Assembly (NCBI GenBank): GCA_003290165.1
Contig: QNQO01009183.1
Span: 1-64,000 of the forward strand
Origin: Berberis thunbergii
Lineage: Eukaryota > Streptophyta > Magnoliopsida > Ranunculales > Berberidaceae
Length of the DNA stretch: 64,000 nucleotides
Reading direction: 5' to 3'
Of this stretch, positions 22,991 through 33,697 are shown piece after piece (the stretch's first letter is position 1; every line of letters starts with the position of its first letter). The notes below the pieces were generated by a model. The model was not told the origin of the DNA, searched no databases, and worked only from the letters and a program-made list of their open reading frames with translations. The position numbers and the translations under genes were made by a program.

Positions 22991-25900
22991 ATGTCTTTGT
23001 TTTCAAGACTTTCCAGAGCTTCTAGCTCTAGGTCAAATAATTTAAATTTACAAAACAAAATGGAAGGAAAAATTTCAGAAGTTGAACAAGATTTACAAAA
23101 CTGGTCTATACTAGTAATTCCTCAAAAAGAAATGTACAAAATTTCTCAATCCATCTTTTTCTCCAAAAACTGAAGATTTAATCAGTATTGTTGAACAAAC
23201 AATACCGATCAATAAATCTTTAGATTCAAAACAATTACTTTCATTTCAAACAATTAATATTTAATTAAAGAAAAATATAAATATATCAATTTAGAACTAA
23301 TTCAAGTAGCCTTCAAACCTTTAACCAGGTTAGGACTAGATACTTGTGCTTTAGTTGCTCTTCGTGACTGTAGACACAACAAATTCGGTGATTCTCTGCT
23401 TGGAATTGCAGTATCATCACTCTCAACGGGTCCAATATATTTTAACTGTTACCCTAATTATTTAGTGTCTCTTTGGGATCCACATATCTTAGATACACTG
23501 ACTCTCAATATTCAGACCAATGGCTTTGACATGGCTGAAGGTTCTGAACCCCTTGCTCTTATTTATAAGATCACTTATAGAGCCATGAAGACCCAACTTT
23601 GCCCTAAAGCTCTTCATACCGATGAAAAAGGACAAATAATCCTTTTTGAAATCAATGACCAGAACACTAATGTGATTGTCCCAAGAACAATCTATTGGAA
23701 TCAGGTCACCCTTCCTGAATCATGGATTATTGAAGGAGCCTCTGTTCCTAAGAGTCTTCCTCCAAGTCAAATAGATAATATCTATACGCGCCCAGATGGG
23801 ACAGTAGAATTAAGATTTAGCGATCTACGTATCACTAATCTTGATCCTTCCAAATTCAATTCAGGACGTAGATCTGAATCCTCATTCAGAACTGCTCCTA
23901 CTCAACTCCCAAGAGTTTCTACCCCAAAAACTCTTCCTCATCTCAATTTAGTGAATATTATGACTAATCCTAATTTTCCACAAATTCCCCAACCAATTTA
24001 CAATCCTCCAGATCAAACTTCTGAACAAGCAGAAGAGAATCAATCACCAACCCAATCAGAAATGAATTTTCTGCTAGCAGTTCACCGTCTGACTAAACCA
24101 TTTAAATTAGACAAAGAACACATAAAAAAAGAATTCATGTCTTCACAAAATACAGAACGAAGAACTAAATTTCAAGCTCAGACAACTGCACCTGAAAGAC
24201 TTGAACTTAGTAAAAAAAATTATGAATGTTGTGAAGCTCTGAAAGAAAATTTTTCATTCTTAGATTGGTATTTTAATGTTCATCTTCCCCATATTCATGT
24301 TTTAAATGTAACACCTAAAACATGGAAAACTCCGGAAGATAAAAAATTTAATGCAATTTTATCTCCACTAACAGATTTAAAATTCTATGTTTCTGATCAA
24401 AACTACCAAGCTTCTCCATTCCAAACTCATGCGAATGAAAGCTATGGAGTAAGTAAAACTATTCAACAGAATAATTATACAAACATTTTGCTATCAGAAT
24501 TAGGAGAAAAATTAGTCCAAGATCAACTTGTGACTGATGAATTGAAAAAGAAACAATTGGCTGAAAAACAAAGTAAAGAAATAAATGAAGCAGTTCATGC
24601 TCAAAAACAAAAGGCGAAGAATGTATTCTTCCAACCTCATGAACCTATTGCTCCTCATACCTTTACTTCATCCAGTCAATTATTAAAAGAAATCGATGCA
24701 AAATTAGAAGCATTAAAATTGGACTCTAGACTCAAAATTAATACTTTATCAAATCCTTATAACACAGATCAGGATTCTGATATTAGTGCTAATTTTGACC
24801 CTCTGTCTGAATTGGATAGATTATATTATATCCCTTATCAGGCTAATCCAATTAGACATGCAAAACCAGCAATTCAACACCCAAAATGGCACAACCCTAT
24901 GCCAACATCACACAATTATTATCCACGGCCCTCACTGCCTGATATGCAATATGAAGAACGAGTTCTTCAAGCCTTTGGTTCCTTTTCTACAAAAGATCTC
25001 TATATTTGGAATATAGATGGAATTTCTGAAGAAGGAATTATTGAAGTAACACAAGAAATGGTGATAATGGCTTCCACCCATCGCACTGAAAATAAGGATG
25101 ACCTTACTATTGCTACTGCAATTATAGCAGAGTTTTAGGCCTTATTAAAGGATGGTGGGATAACTATCTCTCCTCTGCAGAAAAACGAGAAATCATGTAT
25201 GCTGTCAAATTAGGCCCAGATGGTCAACCTATGAAAACAGACCAAGGTCAAGTCATTCCTGATTGCGTTCCTACCTTAGTCTGTACCATTCTTAGACATT
25301 TCATTGGAAATCCCAATGAATATCAAGGAAAAGCAAATGACCTACTTATGGTTCATAGATGTTCAACCCTTAGCCATTTTAGATGGTATAAGGATATCCT
25401 TATGAAAAAGGTTATGCTCCAGAGTGATGCAGCTAATCCTTTTTGGAAACGAAAGTTTATTTCAGGACTTTCTAAAATCTTTGCTGAAACTGTTCGAGGA
25501 AAACTCCAAGAACAATCTCCTGGTGGAGAGATTCCATACGACTAGTTAACCTTTGGTGATTTAATAGCTTTTATCAATAAATGCGCCCTTCAAATATGCA
25601 ATGATCTTAGGTTAAAAAGACAACTTAAGAAACAACATGTAAATGGACCTAAAGAATTAGGTGATTTCTGTCAACAATACGGGTTTGAAGATTTTCGGGC
25701 ACCCGCCCAGATTACTTCAAAGCAAAAATACAGGTCCCATCCTGCAAGACAATTTAAATCTAAAAGACCTTATGGTCCAAAGCCTGCCAAAGATTTAGAA
25801 CAATACTATAGCAAGTCCAAAAGACATGAGACTCATAAGCCCAAACCTGTATATAAAAGTCTGGTAAGCCCACATCAAAGCCCATTTGCTTTAAATGTGG

Positions 25901-28498
25901 ACAGCCTGGCCATTACGCAAAAAATTGCAGAACGACCCAAAAGGTCCAAGCCTTAGATGCTCTTGAAAATATGAAACAAATGTTTCTGAATACTCTTATT
26001 GACACTGAAGTCGAATATACTGATGATGAATTCCAATTGTGGAATTTAAATAACTCCTCAGCCTCTGATTCCTCAGAACAATCTGAGACATGTGCAGCTG
26101 GTGCTTGCCATTGTCATCATTCTAAAACAAAAACAATTAATATGTTATCCAAATCAAAACAATCTCAAATATTGTTAGATTTTGTAAATAAAATTGATGA
26201 TCCAAATCTAAAAACTGAACATCTTCAGCATATTAAAAACTCCATAACTCAACCAATACCTATTCCTGAGATCATTAACCCATTTTATGATCACAAAGAA
26301 ATTATAGATAGATTTAAACGATCTACATTTTCTTCTTTGCCAGTTAGCCTTTCTGACCTTCAATATGAAGTCAATACTATTAAAAAAGAAATCGCTATTT
26401 TCAAACAAAATCAAATTTTAGTCAATCTTCAAATTCAAACACTTCAAAACAATCCATTAAATAATGAAAACATCATTGGTGAACCCTCTTCCAATGAAGT
26501 TGATTAATCACAAATTTTAAACAATATTAATAAAAAAAACAAGTTATACCCCATCAAGTGACTATCCAGAAATGGTATGTTGCTATTGATCTATTTATTC
26601 AAAATGAAACCCTCATATCAGTCATTGCCTTGATAGACTCAGACGCTGACATGAATTGCATCAAAGAAGGAATAGTTCCTTCTAAGTATTTCAAGAAGAC
26701 AACACGAAGTTATACACTACTGACAACTCTCGTCTTGAAATCTTTCATAAACTTCCCAATGCCCATATCTGCAAAGATAAAATCTGCATTAAGCAACATT
26801 TTCTCCTTGTCAGAAATATGGAACAAACAATGATATTAGGGACTCCTTTTATCAATTCAATCTCACCTTTCACAGTATCAAAAGAAGGTATCCAAACTTC
26901 CTACTTAGGAACAAATCTTAAATTTTCATTCTTATTCAAACCATAAATTTATGAACTTAATCAAGTTACTAAAAAGCTTTTTTAAATTTTATAACCTGCA
27001 AACAACAACAATTAAATTTCTTTAAACAAGAAATAGAATACAAAAGAATTGCTGATCAACATCTTGATCCTAAAATTCAATCTCAAATAATTCAATACCA
27101 AAAACATCTGTAAAAGGAACTTTGTTCAAACCTTCCAAATGCATTTTGGTACAGATCCCAGCATATTGTGCGTCTTCCATATGAACCTGGTTTCGATGAA
27201 CACAAAATTCCTACAAAAGCTCGCCCTATTCAAATGAATAGCGAACTTATGGAATACTGTAAAACAGAAATCCACCAACTGATGGATAAACGTCTTATTA
27301 GATCTTCCAAGTCTCCTTGGAGTTGTGCGGCCTTCTATGTAAGAAAAGCTGTTGAACTAGAACGAGGCAGTCATCGTTTAGTCATCAATTATAACCTTTA
27401 AATCAGGTTTTACAATGGATCAGATACCCAATTCCTCATCAAAGATATCTCTTGAAAATACTCCATAATGCTTGTGTCTTTTCAAAATTTGATCTTAAAT
27501 CTGGATTTTAGCAAATCCAAATTCATCCCAAAGATAGGTATAAAACTGCCTTCAATGTCCCCTTTGGTCATTACGAATGGAATGTAATGCCTTTTGGACT
27601 AAAAAATGCTCCTAGTGAGTTCCAGAATATCATGAATGATATTCTTTCTCCTTTTTCTCAATTTACCATTGTATATATCGACGATATACTAGTATTCTCT
27701 GAATCAATCCCAGCTCACTGGAAACATCTTTATCAATTTGAAAACTGTATTAAGAAAAATGGTTTGGTTTTATCTCCCACTAAAATCAATCTATTTCAAA
27801 CAAATGTCAGATTTTTAGGTCATAAGATTTTCAATGGAATGGTCACCCCCATTTCCAGATCAATTGAATTTGCAGACAAATTCCCTGATGAAATTAGGGA
27901 TAAAACTCAATTGCAAAGATTTCTTGGATCTTTAAATTATGTTGCAGATTTTTACAAAGGCCTTCGAGTTTTACTTAAACCTCTGTATAGTCGCCTTAAG
28001 AAAAACCCAAGCCCATCGACTGAGGCCCATTCTCAAATAGTCCGTCAAGTTAAAGCCCGAGTCAAGAATCTTCCCTGTTTAGGAATTTCAGATCCCAAGG
28101 CTTTTAAGATCGTCGAAACTGATGCGTCCAACCTTGGGTATGGTGGTATTCTGAAACATCGTCTTCCTGATTCTTCTACAATCCAATTAGTCCAATACCA
28201 TTCAGGTATCTGGAATCCCACACAGAGTAATTATTCAACTGTTAAAAAAGAAGTTTTAGCAATTGTTTTATGCATCATGAAATTTCAAGATGATTTAACA
28301 AATCAAAAATTTCTTTTACAAGTAGATTGTCAATCAGCAAAAGATATTTTAACTAAAGATGTTTTAAATCTTGTTTCCAAACAGATTTTCGCCAGATGGC
28401 AATGTTTGATTTCTGCATTCGATTTTGATATCAAATATATAAAAGGAGCAAACAACTCACTTGCATACTTTCTCTCTCGTGAGTTTCTTCAAAAATGA
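22991..28498 (+). pseudogene. Viral frame 1: MP-CP-PR-RT-RNase H, broken
   Basis: It starts at the ATG at 22991 and ends in TGA at 28496-28498. Regions in order: a short N-terminal part (to 23173, then out of frame); a 30K-type movement protein in the long open stretch 23258-25138, which then continues into coat-protein-like sequence rich in Lys, Asn and Gln; a coat segment to 25545; a CX2CX4HX4C zinc knuckle at 25887-25928; an aspartic protease remnant near 26630, where the catalytic D-S-G reads D-S-D; reverse transcriptase with YIDD at 27674-27685; and RNase H to the end. Breaks include frame changes near 23165, 23255 and 25136, a TAG at about 25543, and further breaks through 25550-25970, 26510-27170 and 27400-27590. 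Family assignment is firm; the protein is not functional as it stands. Confidence 0.82.
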
Positions 28499-29710
28499 GT
28501 TCATCTCAAAACTCTTCTCCAAAGCAGGCCCTTCCTGCAAACCTCAAACCAAGGCTAGTTATGCGAAGAAGCCTTCTGCTTATCCGTCTCCAGCCCCTCT
28601 TCCTATGCTCTTCAATTATCTCAAAAGTTTTTCCCTTTAGGTCAAATAACAGAGTCTGGTTCGTCCATGACAAGTTTTCCAAAGCCTAATCAGGCACCTC
28701 TGCCATATATCAATAAGACAAATGTCGACTATCTTTGTATGGTTTGAACCTTGTCTTTATGCTTTGATCTCTGATCCTCGAAGCATAGCCCAAAATCTGT
28801 TCTCTTCAGATCAACAATTTGAAGAAACAGATCCTTCAAAAACCAGAGAATTCTATGAATTCATCCTTGTTGATTCCGATTCTGTTCTCATAACCCATCA
28901 TTATGATGACTCGAATTCACGAATCACCTTTTCCAAATGTCAAATCCTCAAGATCTTAACCGAAGCAGATTGGGGTCAAGTATCCCGATATCACAAGAAG
29001 TTCTCTCATGAATTTTCTCCTCCATCTTACAATTATCTTGACTACAAAAATGCGTGGTTAAGAGCCTTCCTAGTCAGTCCTCATCAAAGTGGTCAATCTT
29101 GGTTCTTTTTATTTTGCAAAAAATTTAATCAGAAAACTCTTCCATTCTGGTTCCAACATGTTTGGTGGAGTTTCTTTGGTCCAGTTCTCGACATTTTTCC
29201 TCCATCAATCAAAGAAGGATGGAATGTCTTAAAATAAAAGTATCAGCCTCCTATGCCTGTAAATGAGCAGGTGTTATCTGTTTGGTTCTTCATTCGTTTT
29301 AATTTAGCATGGATCATGTGTTGGGACTATGTCTGTTTCCAACTTGATTTTTCGCTAACCCTGTCAAAGAGTAAACCCCAATGGTTTTGTCGTCGTTCAA
29401 AGGTCAAATGGTGGCAACGATTTGATCACTCCAAAGTTACCAAATAAGGTGTTTTTGCCTTCTTCTCCAAAAAAGAGGTGTCTCCTACACCACAATTACA
29501 GTTACAAGCTGGCTCTCTGCCAGAAGCATCATCCAGTGCAAAGTTTCTGAAACAACAGATCATGAAGCATATTCTTGCAAAACCTACCAAGCTCAACTTA
29601 TGGAAACTTTGTCCCAGATCTGTTCAGATGAAACAGATGAAGAAGACGATCCAGCAGTTGATCTCAATGAAGATGATTGTTTCAACATCTTCGATCCTAG
29701 ATATTTGTAA
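28495..29710 (+). pseudogene. Viral frame 2, unknown function, broken
   Basis: It starts at the ATG at 28495 that overlaps the frame-1 stop (ATGA). Open segments at 28495-28689, 28722-29237 and 29253-29447 lie in successive frames. After these, one frame with an acidic Glu/Asp-rich end runs to TAA at 29708-29710. I recognise no domain. The middle is rich in Trp and Phe (WWSFFGP, WFFIRF). A second frame of unknown role downstream of RNase H is a described trait of Florendoviruses. Shifts near 28690 and 29240 break it. Confidence 0.65.
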
Positions 29711-29844
29711 CGGACTCACGTCCATTATCAAAGGCAGCATCTGCCATGTCCAAACAAAATTACTTTCGGCCCCAGACAAACTGACAGTATTTTCTTTATC
29801 AAAAGCATCCGCGTGAAGCTACAGTTCTCAATCATAATGCAGCT

Positions 29845-30060
29845 ACAGTCGAAGCATCTTCAACAGTACCTGCCGATAGTCAAAAGGTGAACAGTCGAAG
29901 CATCTTCAACAGTTCTCCTCCACTCAAGCAAAAGGATAAACATCCAGCTCATCCTCCACCCAAGTTTCGAGAAGGCTTATCCCTTCTCTCTTCTTATCTC
30001 TTCTCTCTTCTTATCTCTTCTCTCTTCTTATCTCTTCTCTCTTGTATTCTCTATAAATAA
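29845..30060 (+). promoter_or_regulatory. Viral pregenomic RNA promoter
   Basis: It contains a 23-bp exact direct repeat (29845-29867 and 29891-29913, core CGAAGCATCTTC), a pyrimidine-rich tandem tract of about four TCTTCTTATCTCTTCTC-like units (29975-30045), and a TATA box CTATAAATA at 30051. The arrangement of upstream repeats then TATA is what is expected of a caulimovirid full-length transcript promoter. Activity is inferred. Confidence 0.7.
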
Positions 30061-30470
30061 GAGCCAAGCCTTCGAGTAAAACTCAGACGCATTTAGAACC
30101 CCATCTCCTGTTTGTATCCCTTAGTATCTACTATTGTAATCTTCCATCTTCCTCCTCCCTCCTTGCACATCCTTCTCTTGTACATTCTGTAAGTCTCTTC
30201 TGTTTTATTTTCAATATATAAGCATATTCTATCTCTGTTTGTTTTTGTTAAAAAATTTAACTAAGATCTAAACTCTGATAAGATCTTACAGTGAATCTCT
30301 GAGTGAAACAGGAAACTGTCTTAGAGCTGTATCGATCGATTGGTTAGATCGAAGTTAATTCTTCAAAATCATGCATTATTTGACATTGTAATAGTATTCT
30401 GTTCTTTATTTTGTGCTTATCCTCATGTTTGTTTGTGATTCATTATTTGCACCTTTAGAAAGGATCTCCT

Positions 30471-30567
30471 GGGTAGAATTGGTATCAGAATTGGTATCAA
30501 GAAAAGCGAGTGGTAATTGGTATCAGAATTGGGTAGAATTATCTTAATTGGTATCAGAATTGGTAGA
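30471..30567 (+). repeat. Cluster of primer-site-like repeats at the right virus end
   Basis: AATTGGTATCA occurs at 30477, 30489, 30515 and 30546, with a truncated copy at 30558, interspersed with GGGTAGAATT units. These are copies of the primer-binding region that opens the integrant, arranged as an irregular array directly before the right 17-bp border repeat. Confidence 0.8.
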
Positions 30568-30584
30568 ATTTGTCTCCCAATTAG
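30568..30584. repeat. 17-bp direct repeat, right border of the viral integrant
   Basis: Exact second copy of the sequence at 22730-22746. Confidence 0.85.
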
Positions 30585-30656
30585 TTTTTTTTATTTGCCC
30601 CTCTATTTTCACTTTTCACTTCAACCAGGACTTCATCATTCAAATCATGTACATAT

Positions 30657-31622
30657 TGTTGGAAATGTGGTTTTTAAAATAAAAGAAAATGGGTTTGAAC
30701 CCTGGATCTCTCTCTAATTTTAGTCTCACATCTTGTATACAACTTATTGTGAAAGAGTTTATAAGGAGATTGTTAGGACTTGGGTTTGGACCCCTTGGAG
30801 GTACCACACTTTTGTGAGGAGGGACTCTTGCACCCGCCGCCGTCCGTCTGGTCGGGTCATTTAGAGAGCAACCCATTTTTTTTGCTAAAAATTTATTTAA
30901 ACGAAAATAAATGTTGAATTGTTGAGAAGGGAGACTGAGTCAAATGCATCTAGACGAAATTTTGGCTGACTCTGTCCTCCACGTTCTCCATGCGTTGCGC
31001 CAACAATAGCGTGATTTTCTCCCCATGTTTTTCATGCAAATGTTGTGTCCATGCATCTAGACAGGACTTTGTCCATGTATCTAGATGTTTTCTTAATTCC
31101 ACACGTTTTCCATGTTTCTTTTAATTGCATTCTCTAAGCAATGTATCTAGTTGTGATTTCATATTTGAACGAATCTGTATTCTCCTTATAAATACAATAC
31201 AAACTTAGAGTTTAGAGACAATAAGAGAAAAACAAAGCATTTTGCAAAAACAAGAGTTCTTCTTTTGCAATCAGAGAGAACAAAATTTTTTGTTTTGCAA
31301 TTAGTTTTCGTTTAGCATTTCAATCAAAGAAGATTTTTCTTGTTGTTGATTTTTATACAATGTATTGGTGATTTCGAGCAAACAAGAGATTAAGGGTGAA
31401 AAATATTTCATTCATCAACAATGCAATTGTTTGAACGAGACAGAGAAGATTCTGAGTTGTTTTATCCTGGGGACGGCAGGGCTACCAGACTGCTTGCACA
31501 TTTTTGGGCAGAGCCGCGAAACATCTTAAAGAGAGTGACTTAGTCCGCGACTCAACCCAAGAACAATTAGTACATTCGTTCCTATCTTTTAATTTGAACT
31601 TTTACAGCATTTACAAACAACA
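30657..31622 (+). mobile_element. Solo LTR (copia-like)
   Basis: A 966-bp segment starting TGTTGGAAAT and ending ACAAACAACA, flanked by the perfect 5-bp direct repeat CATAT (30652-30656 and 31623-31627). It has a TATA box CTTATAAATAC near 31193 and no coding sequence. TG...CA ends, a 5-bp duplication and an internal TATA box mark an LTR left after recombination between two LTRs. Confidence 0.8.
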
Positions 31623-31627
31623 CATAT

Positions 31628-32170
31628 AAAATTCAAACTCTATTTTTAGAGTTAGAGATAGAGGTTAAATCCCTCAAGGAAACCAAAATTCACAGTTTTT
31701 TCTTCACACTCCATCGATTGGATAAAATGAGGAAAACCCCCATATTTCATCATCTTCAAAGATCTATAACTATTAAGTTATTTGAGCTCATCTTCACAAG
31801 ATCCAGTAGGATCCAAACCACCTTATTATTCTTCTTCTAGTACTAGGTGTCTTCATTAATGACTGTGTTGGTCATCTCCACAAAAAAATCGTATGCAACT
31901 CAATATCTTCCTCCATTTCTAAATGTAGTAGTAATTCAAACCCTTCTTTGTGTTGTGTTTCTAGAAGTAGTAATAATTTTCAATGAATATAGTAGTAATC
32001 ATCTTCAATAACTGTCTTTGTTGTACTTCCCTTTTTGCTATATTTAAAAAAAAATCATGTTAAAGTAACTAATTTTTATATTATATTTAATTAATTATGA
32101 CATCATTCTGCCCCCTCAACAAAAATCCTGGCTCCGACACTAGCTGCGGTGGTGCAATATTAAATCCAAA
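31628..32170. other. AT-rich spacer
   Basis: Non-coding DNA after the solo LTR. At 32109-32142 it holds GCCCCCTCAACAAAAATCC followed by TGGCTCCGACAC, resembling the inverse of a common plant transposon end. No gene is visible. Confidence 0.4.
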
Positions 32171-32347
32171 GAGAAATTCTAAATGTCGAGGGAAAGAGCG
32201 AGGGAAATGAGCTGGCGAGGTGAAAGCCGTTCATTTCTCTCGAGATGCGTGCATTGACTTTTCTCGCGCGCATCTCGAGGGAAATGAACGGCTTTCACCT
32301 CGCCAGCTCATTTCCCTCGCTCTTTCCCTCGACATTTAGAATCTCTC
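32171..32347. mobile_element. MULE-type snap-back MITE with 77-nt hairpin arms
   Basis: A 177-bp element, TIR GAGAAATTCTAAATGTCGAG at the left and the near-exact inverse at the right, flanked by the 10-bp direct repeat TAAATCCAAA (32161-32170 and 32348-32357). Arms 32176-32252 and 32266-32342 differ at only two positions and are separated by a 13-nt loop. The 9-11-bp duplication and GA-starting TIR suggest the Mutator superfamily. A transcript would form a long, near-perfect hairpin. Confidence 0.85.
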
Positions 32348-32357
32348 TAAATCCAAA

Positions 32358-33023
32358 TTAGTTATCAACGTGCTCAGCCAGTGAATCCACTCTGTCTGCC
32401 AGTGAAAAGAGTCCATCCAATCGACTAATCTGTTCTCCCAAAGTGTTCAACTGGTCCATTATGCTTTCCAGTCTATGCATTCGACTGGCCTGTCGTTCCT
32501 CCATAGCGCTAAGGCGCTCATTTATTTCCTGCATCCTGGTTTGCATTCAACAAGCTCTGGCTTTGATACCAACTGTCACGGACTAGTAATCCGTGCGGCA
32601 CTAGCTATCCAATTCACTAGTAAGCCTATGAGTAGTTACTTTGACGGGCACAAATATTAACTTGAGAATGCACAATATCAATCTGTAAACAATATAACAA
32701 TGCACAATAGTCAATAAAAGCTCTCATTCACATTCAATAGATTACAATGGGGAGGAACGTTCGGAAGGACGTTGCTCAATACTAGTTCGATGCTATCGAT
32801 CGATGGAAATACAAGTTTGAAGTTGAAAAAACAATGCAAAGAAAACAATAAAAATGCTAGCGGTACAGTCTGGCCCAACTATGCAATGGAGGCAACACGT
32901 CCTCACAGTCAAGAGCTCAAACCTTCCCCCTATAATATAGATGCTAAGCATTTGGACACTTTTCAAAAAGGGAACATTGAGTTTTGAGACCATTAGAAAG
33001 GCCTCTGACCTTGAGTCCTGACA
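32358..33023 (-). mobile_element. Gypsy-type retroelement fragment: LTR, PBS and gag start
   Basis: On the minus strand: an LTR of about 450 bp (33023-32574) with TGTCA...TGACA ends, a 2-nt spacer, the tRNA-Met-like primer site TGGTATCAAAG, then the opening of a gag-type coiled-coil frame from 32546 (MQEINERLSAMEERQ...). The rest of the element is missing; the break lies directly after the flank of the hairpin element. Placement in gypsy rather than copia rests on the coiled-coil start and is tentative. Confidence 0.6.
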
Positions 33024-33137
33024 CGTGCATTGACTTTTCTTACACGCATCTCGAAAAAAATGAACGACTTTCACCTCGCCAGCTCATTTCCCTCGCTCTT
33101 TCCTTCGACATTTAGAATCTCTCTAAATCCAAATTAG
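33024..33137. repeat. Half copy of the hairpin element and its flank
   Basis: It repeats 32249-32361 (loop, right arm, outer TAAATCCAAATTAG flank) with scattered changes, and starts exactly at the outer end of the LTR fragment. Because the host flank is copied too, this is a segmental duplication, not a second independent insertion. Confidence 0.8.
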
Positions 33138-33697
33138 CGATGACGGGTTGAAGATTTACTTATTGTGAACGGTGGTTTCGATATGTTATTTGAGAATTAT
33201 GTGTTTATAAGGAGTGGGACCCATTGACAGACTTGTCAAAACGGAAGACCCACCTCCCTCGAGTGTAGTATTTATAAGTGGAGAGTGAAGATCGATATTG
33301 AAGACTTGAAGACTTTGAAGACTTGAAGACTTTGACTCACCAATGCAATGCAATCGCTCCATTCTTGGTCCAGTCGAGTACAGCCACGTCTAAGTATTAG
33401 AAGATATCCACTAGTATGTCGCCATGTGTGAATTAGAACCCACGTAGGCTAATGAAGTTAATAGGCATTGGTTGGTTTGAGCTGTATTTAAAGTTAAAGC
33501 TTAATTGACTTATGAATTGACCATCCAAGTCAAGTCGCCGGCCTTGGAATGTCTTCTATGAAAGGGGAGGGGACTCGAACGAGAGAGAGAGATAGACGTT
33601 CAATAAGTTCTGTCTTTTTTGTTGCAGCAGGAGAGAGTTGAGTAGAGTAGAGTGGTGTTAGAGAGGTAGCAAAGGAAAAGAAGCAGCACATCAAAAG
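33138..33697 (+). promoter_or_regulatory. Promoter and leader of the endoplasmin gene
   Basis: It lies upstream of the ATG at 33698. At 33384-33391 is CCACGTCT, one base from the plant unfolded-protein-response element TGACGTGG read on the other strand; CCCACGTAGG lies at about 33439. A purine-rich GAGAGAGAGA stretch (about 33580-33660) probably forms the 5' leader. ER-stress control is well known for this gene family; the element calls are tentative. Confidence 0.4.

Larger units (their letters stand above)
22747..30567 (+). mobile_element. Endogenous pararetrovirus, near full-length (Florendovirus-like)
   Basis: A 7.8-kb virus-derived insertion of the Caulimoviridae type. Going right it has a tRNA-Met primer-binding site (22750-22760); a leader of about 230 nt; a large decayed reading frame with movement-protein, coat, CCHC zinc-knuckle, protease, reverse transcriptase and RNase H regions; a second reading frame starting on an ATGA overlap; a promoter with TATA box; and a return to primer-site sequence. 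There are no LTRs and no integrase, which separates it from gypsy elements. The two-frame layout and the combined first frame fit endogenous Florendoviruses; genus is inferred. It has several frameshifts and stops, so no intact polyprotein can be read. Confidence 0.88.

Noticed and set aside
23258..25138. Long open frame that could be taken for a host gene
   Set aside because: It lies between a primer-binding site and pararetroviral zinc knuckle and RT, and its N-terminal half has 30K movement-protein character, so it is viral.
29975..30045. CRISPR-like regular repeat
   Set aside because: Units are contiguous pyrimidine repeats with no unique spacers, in plant nuclear DNA.
32171..32347. Hairpin as a MIRNA gene
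   Set aside because: The arms are paired almost perfectly over 77 nt and bounded by transposon-type inverted ends and a 10-bp duplication, so MITE is the simpler reading. Small-RNA output remains possible.
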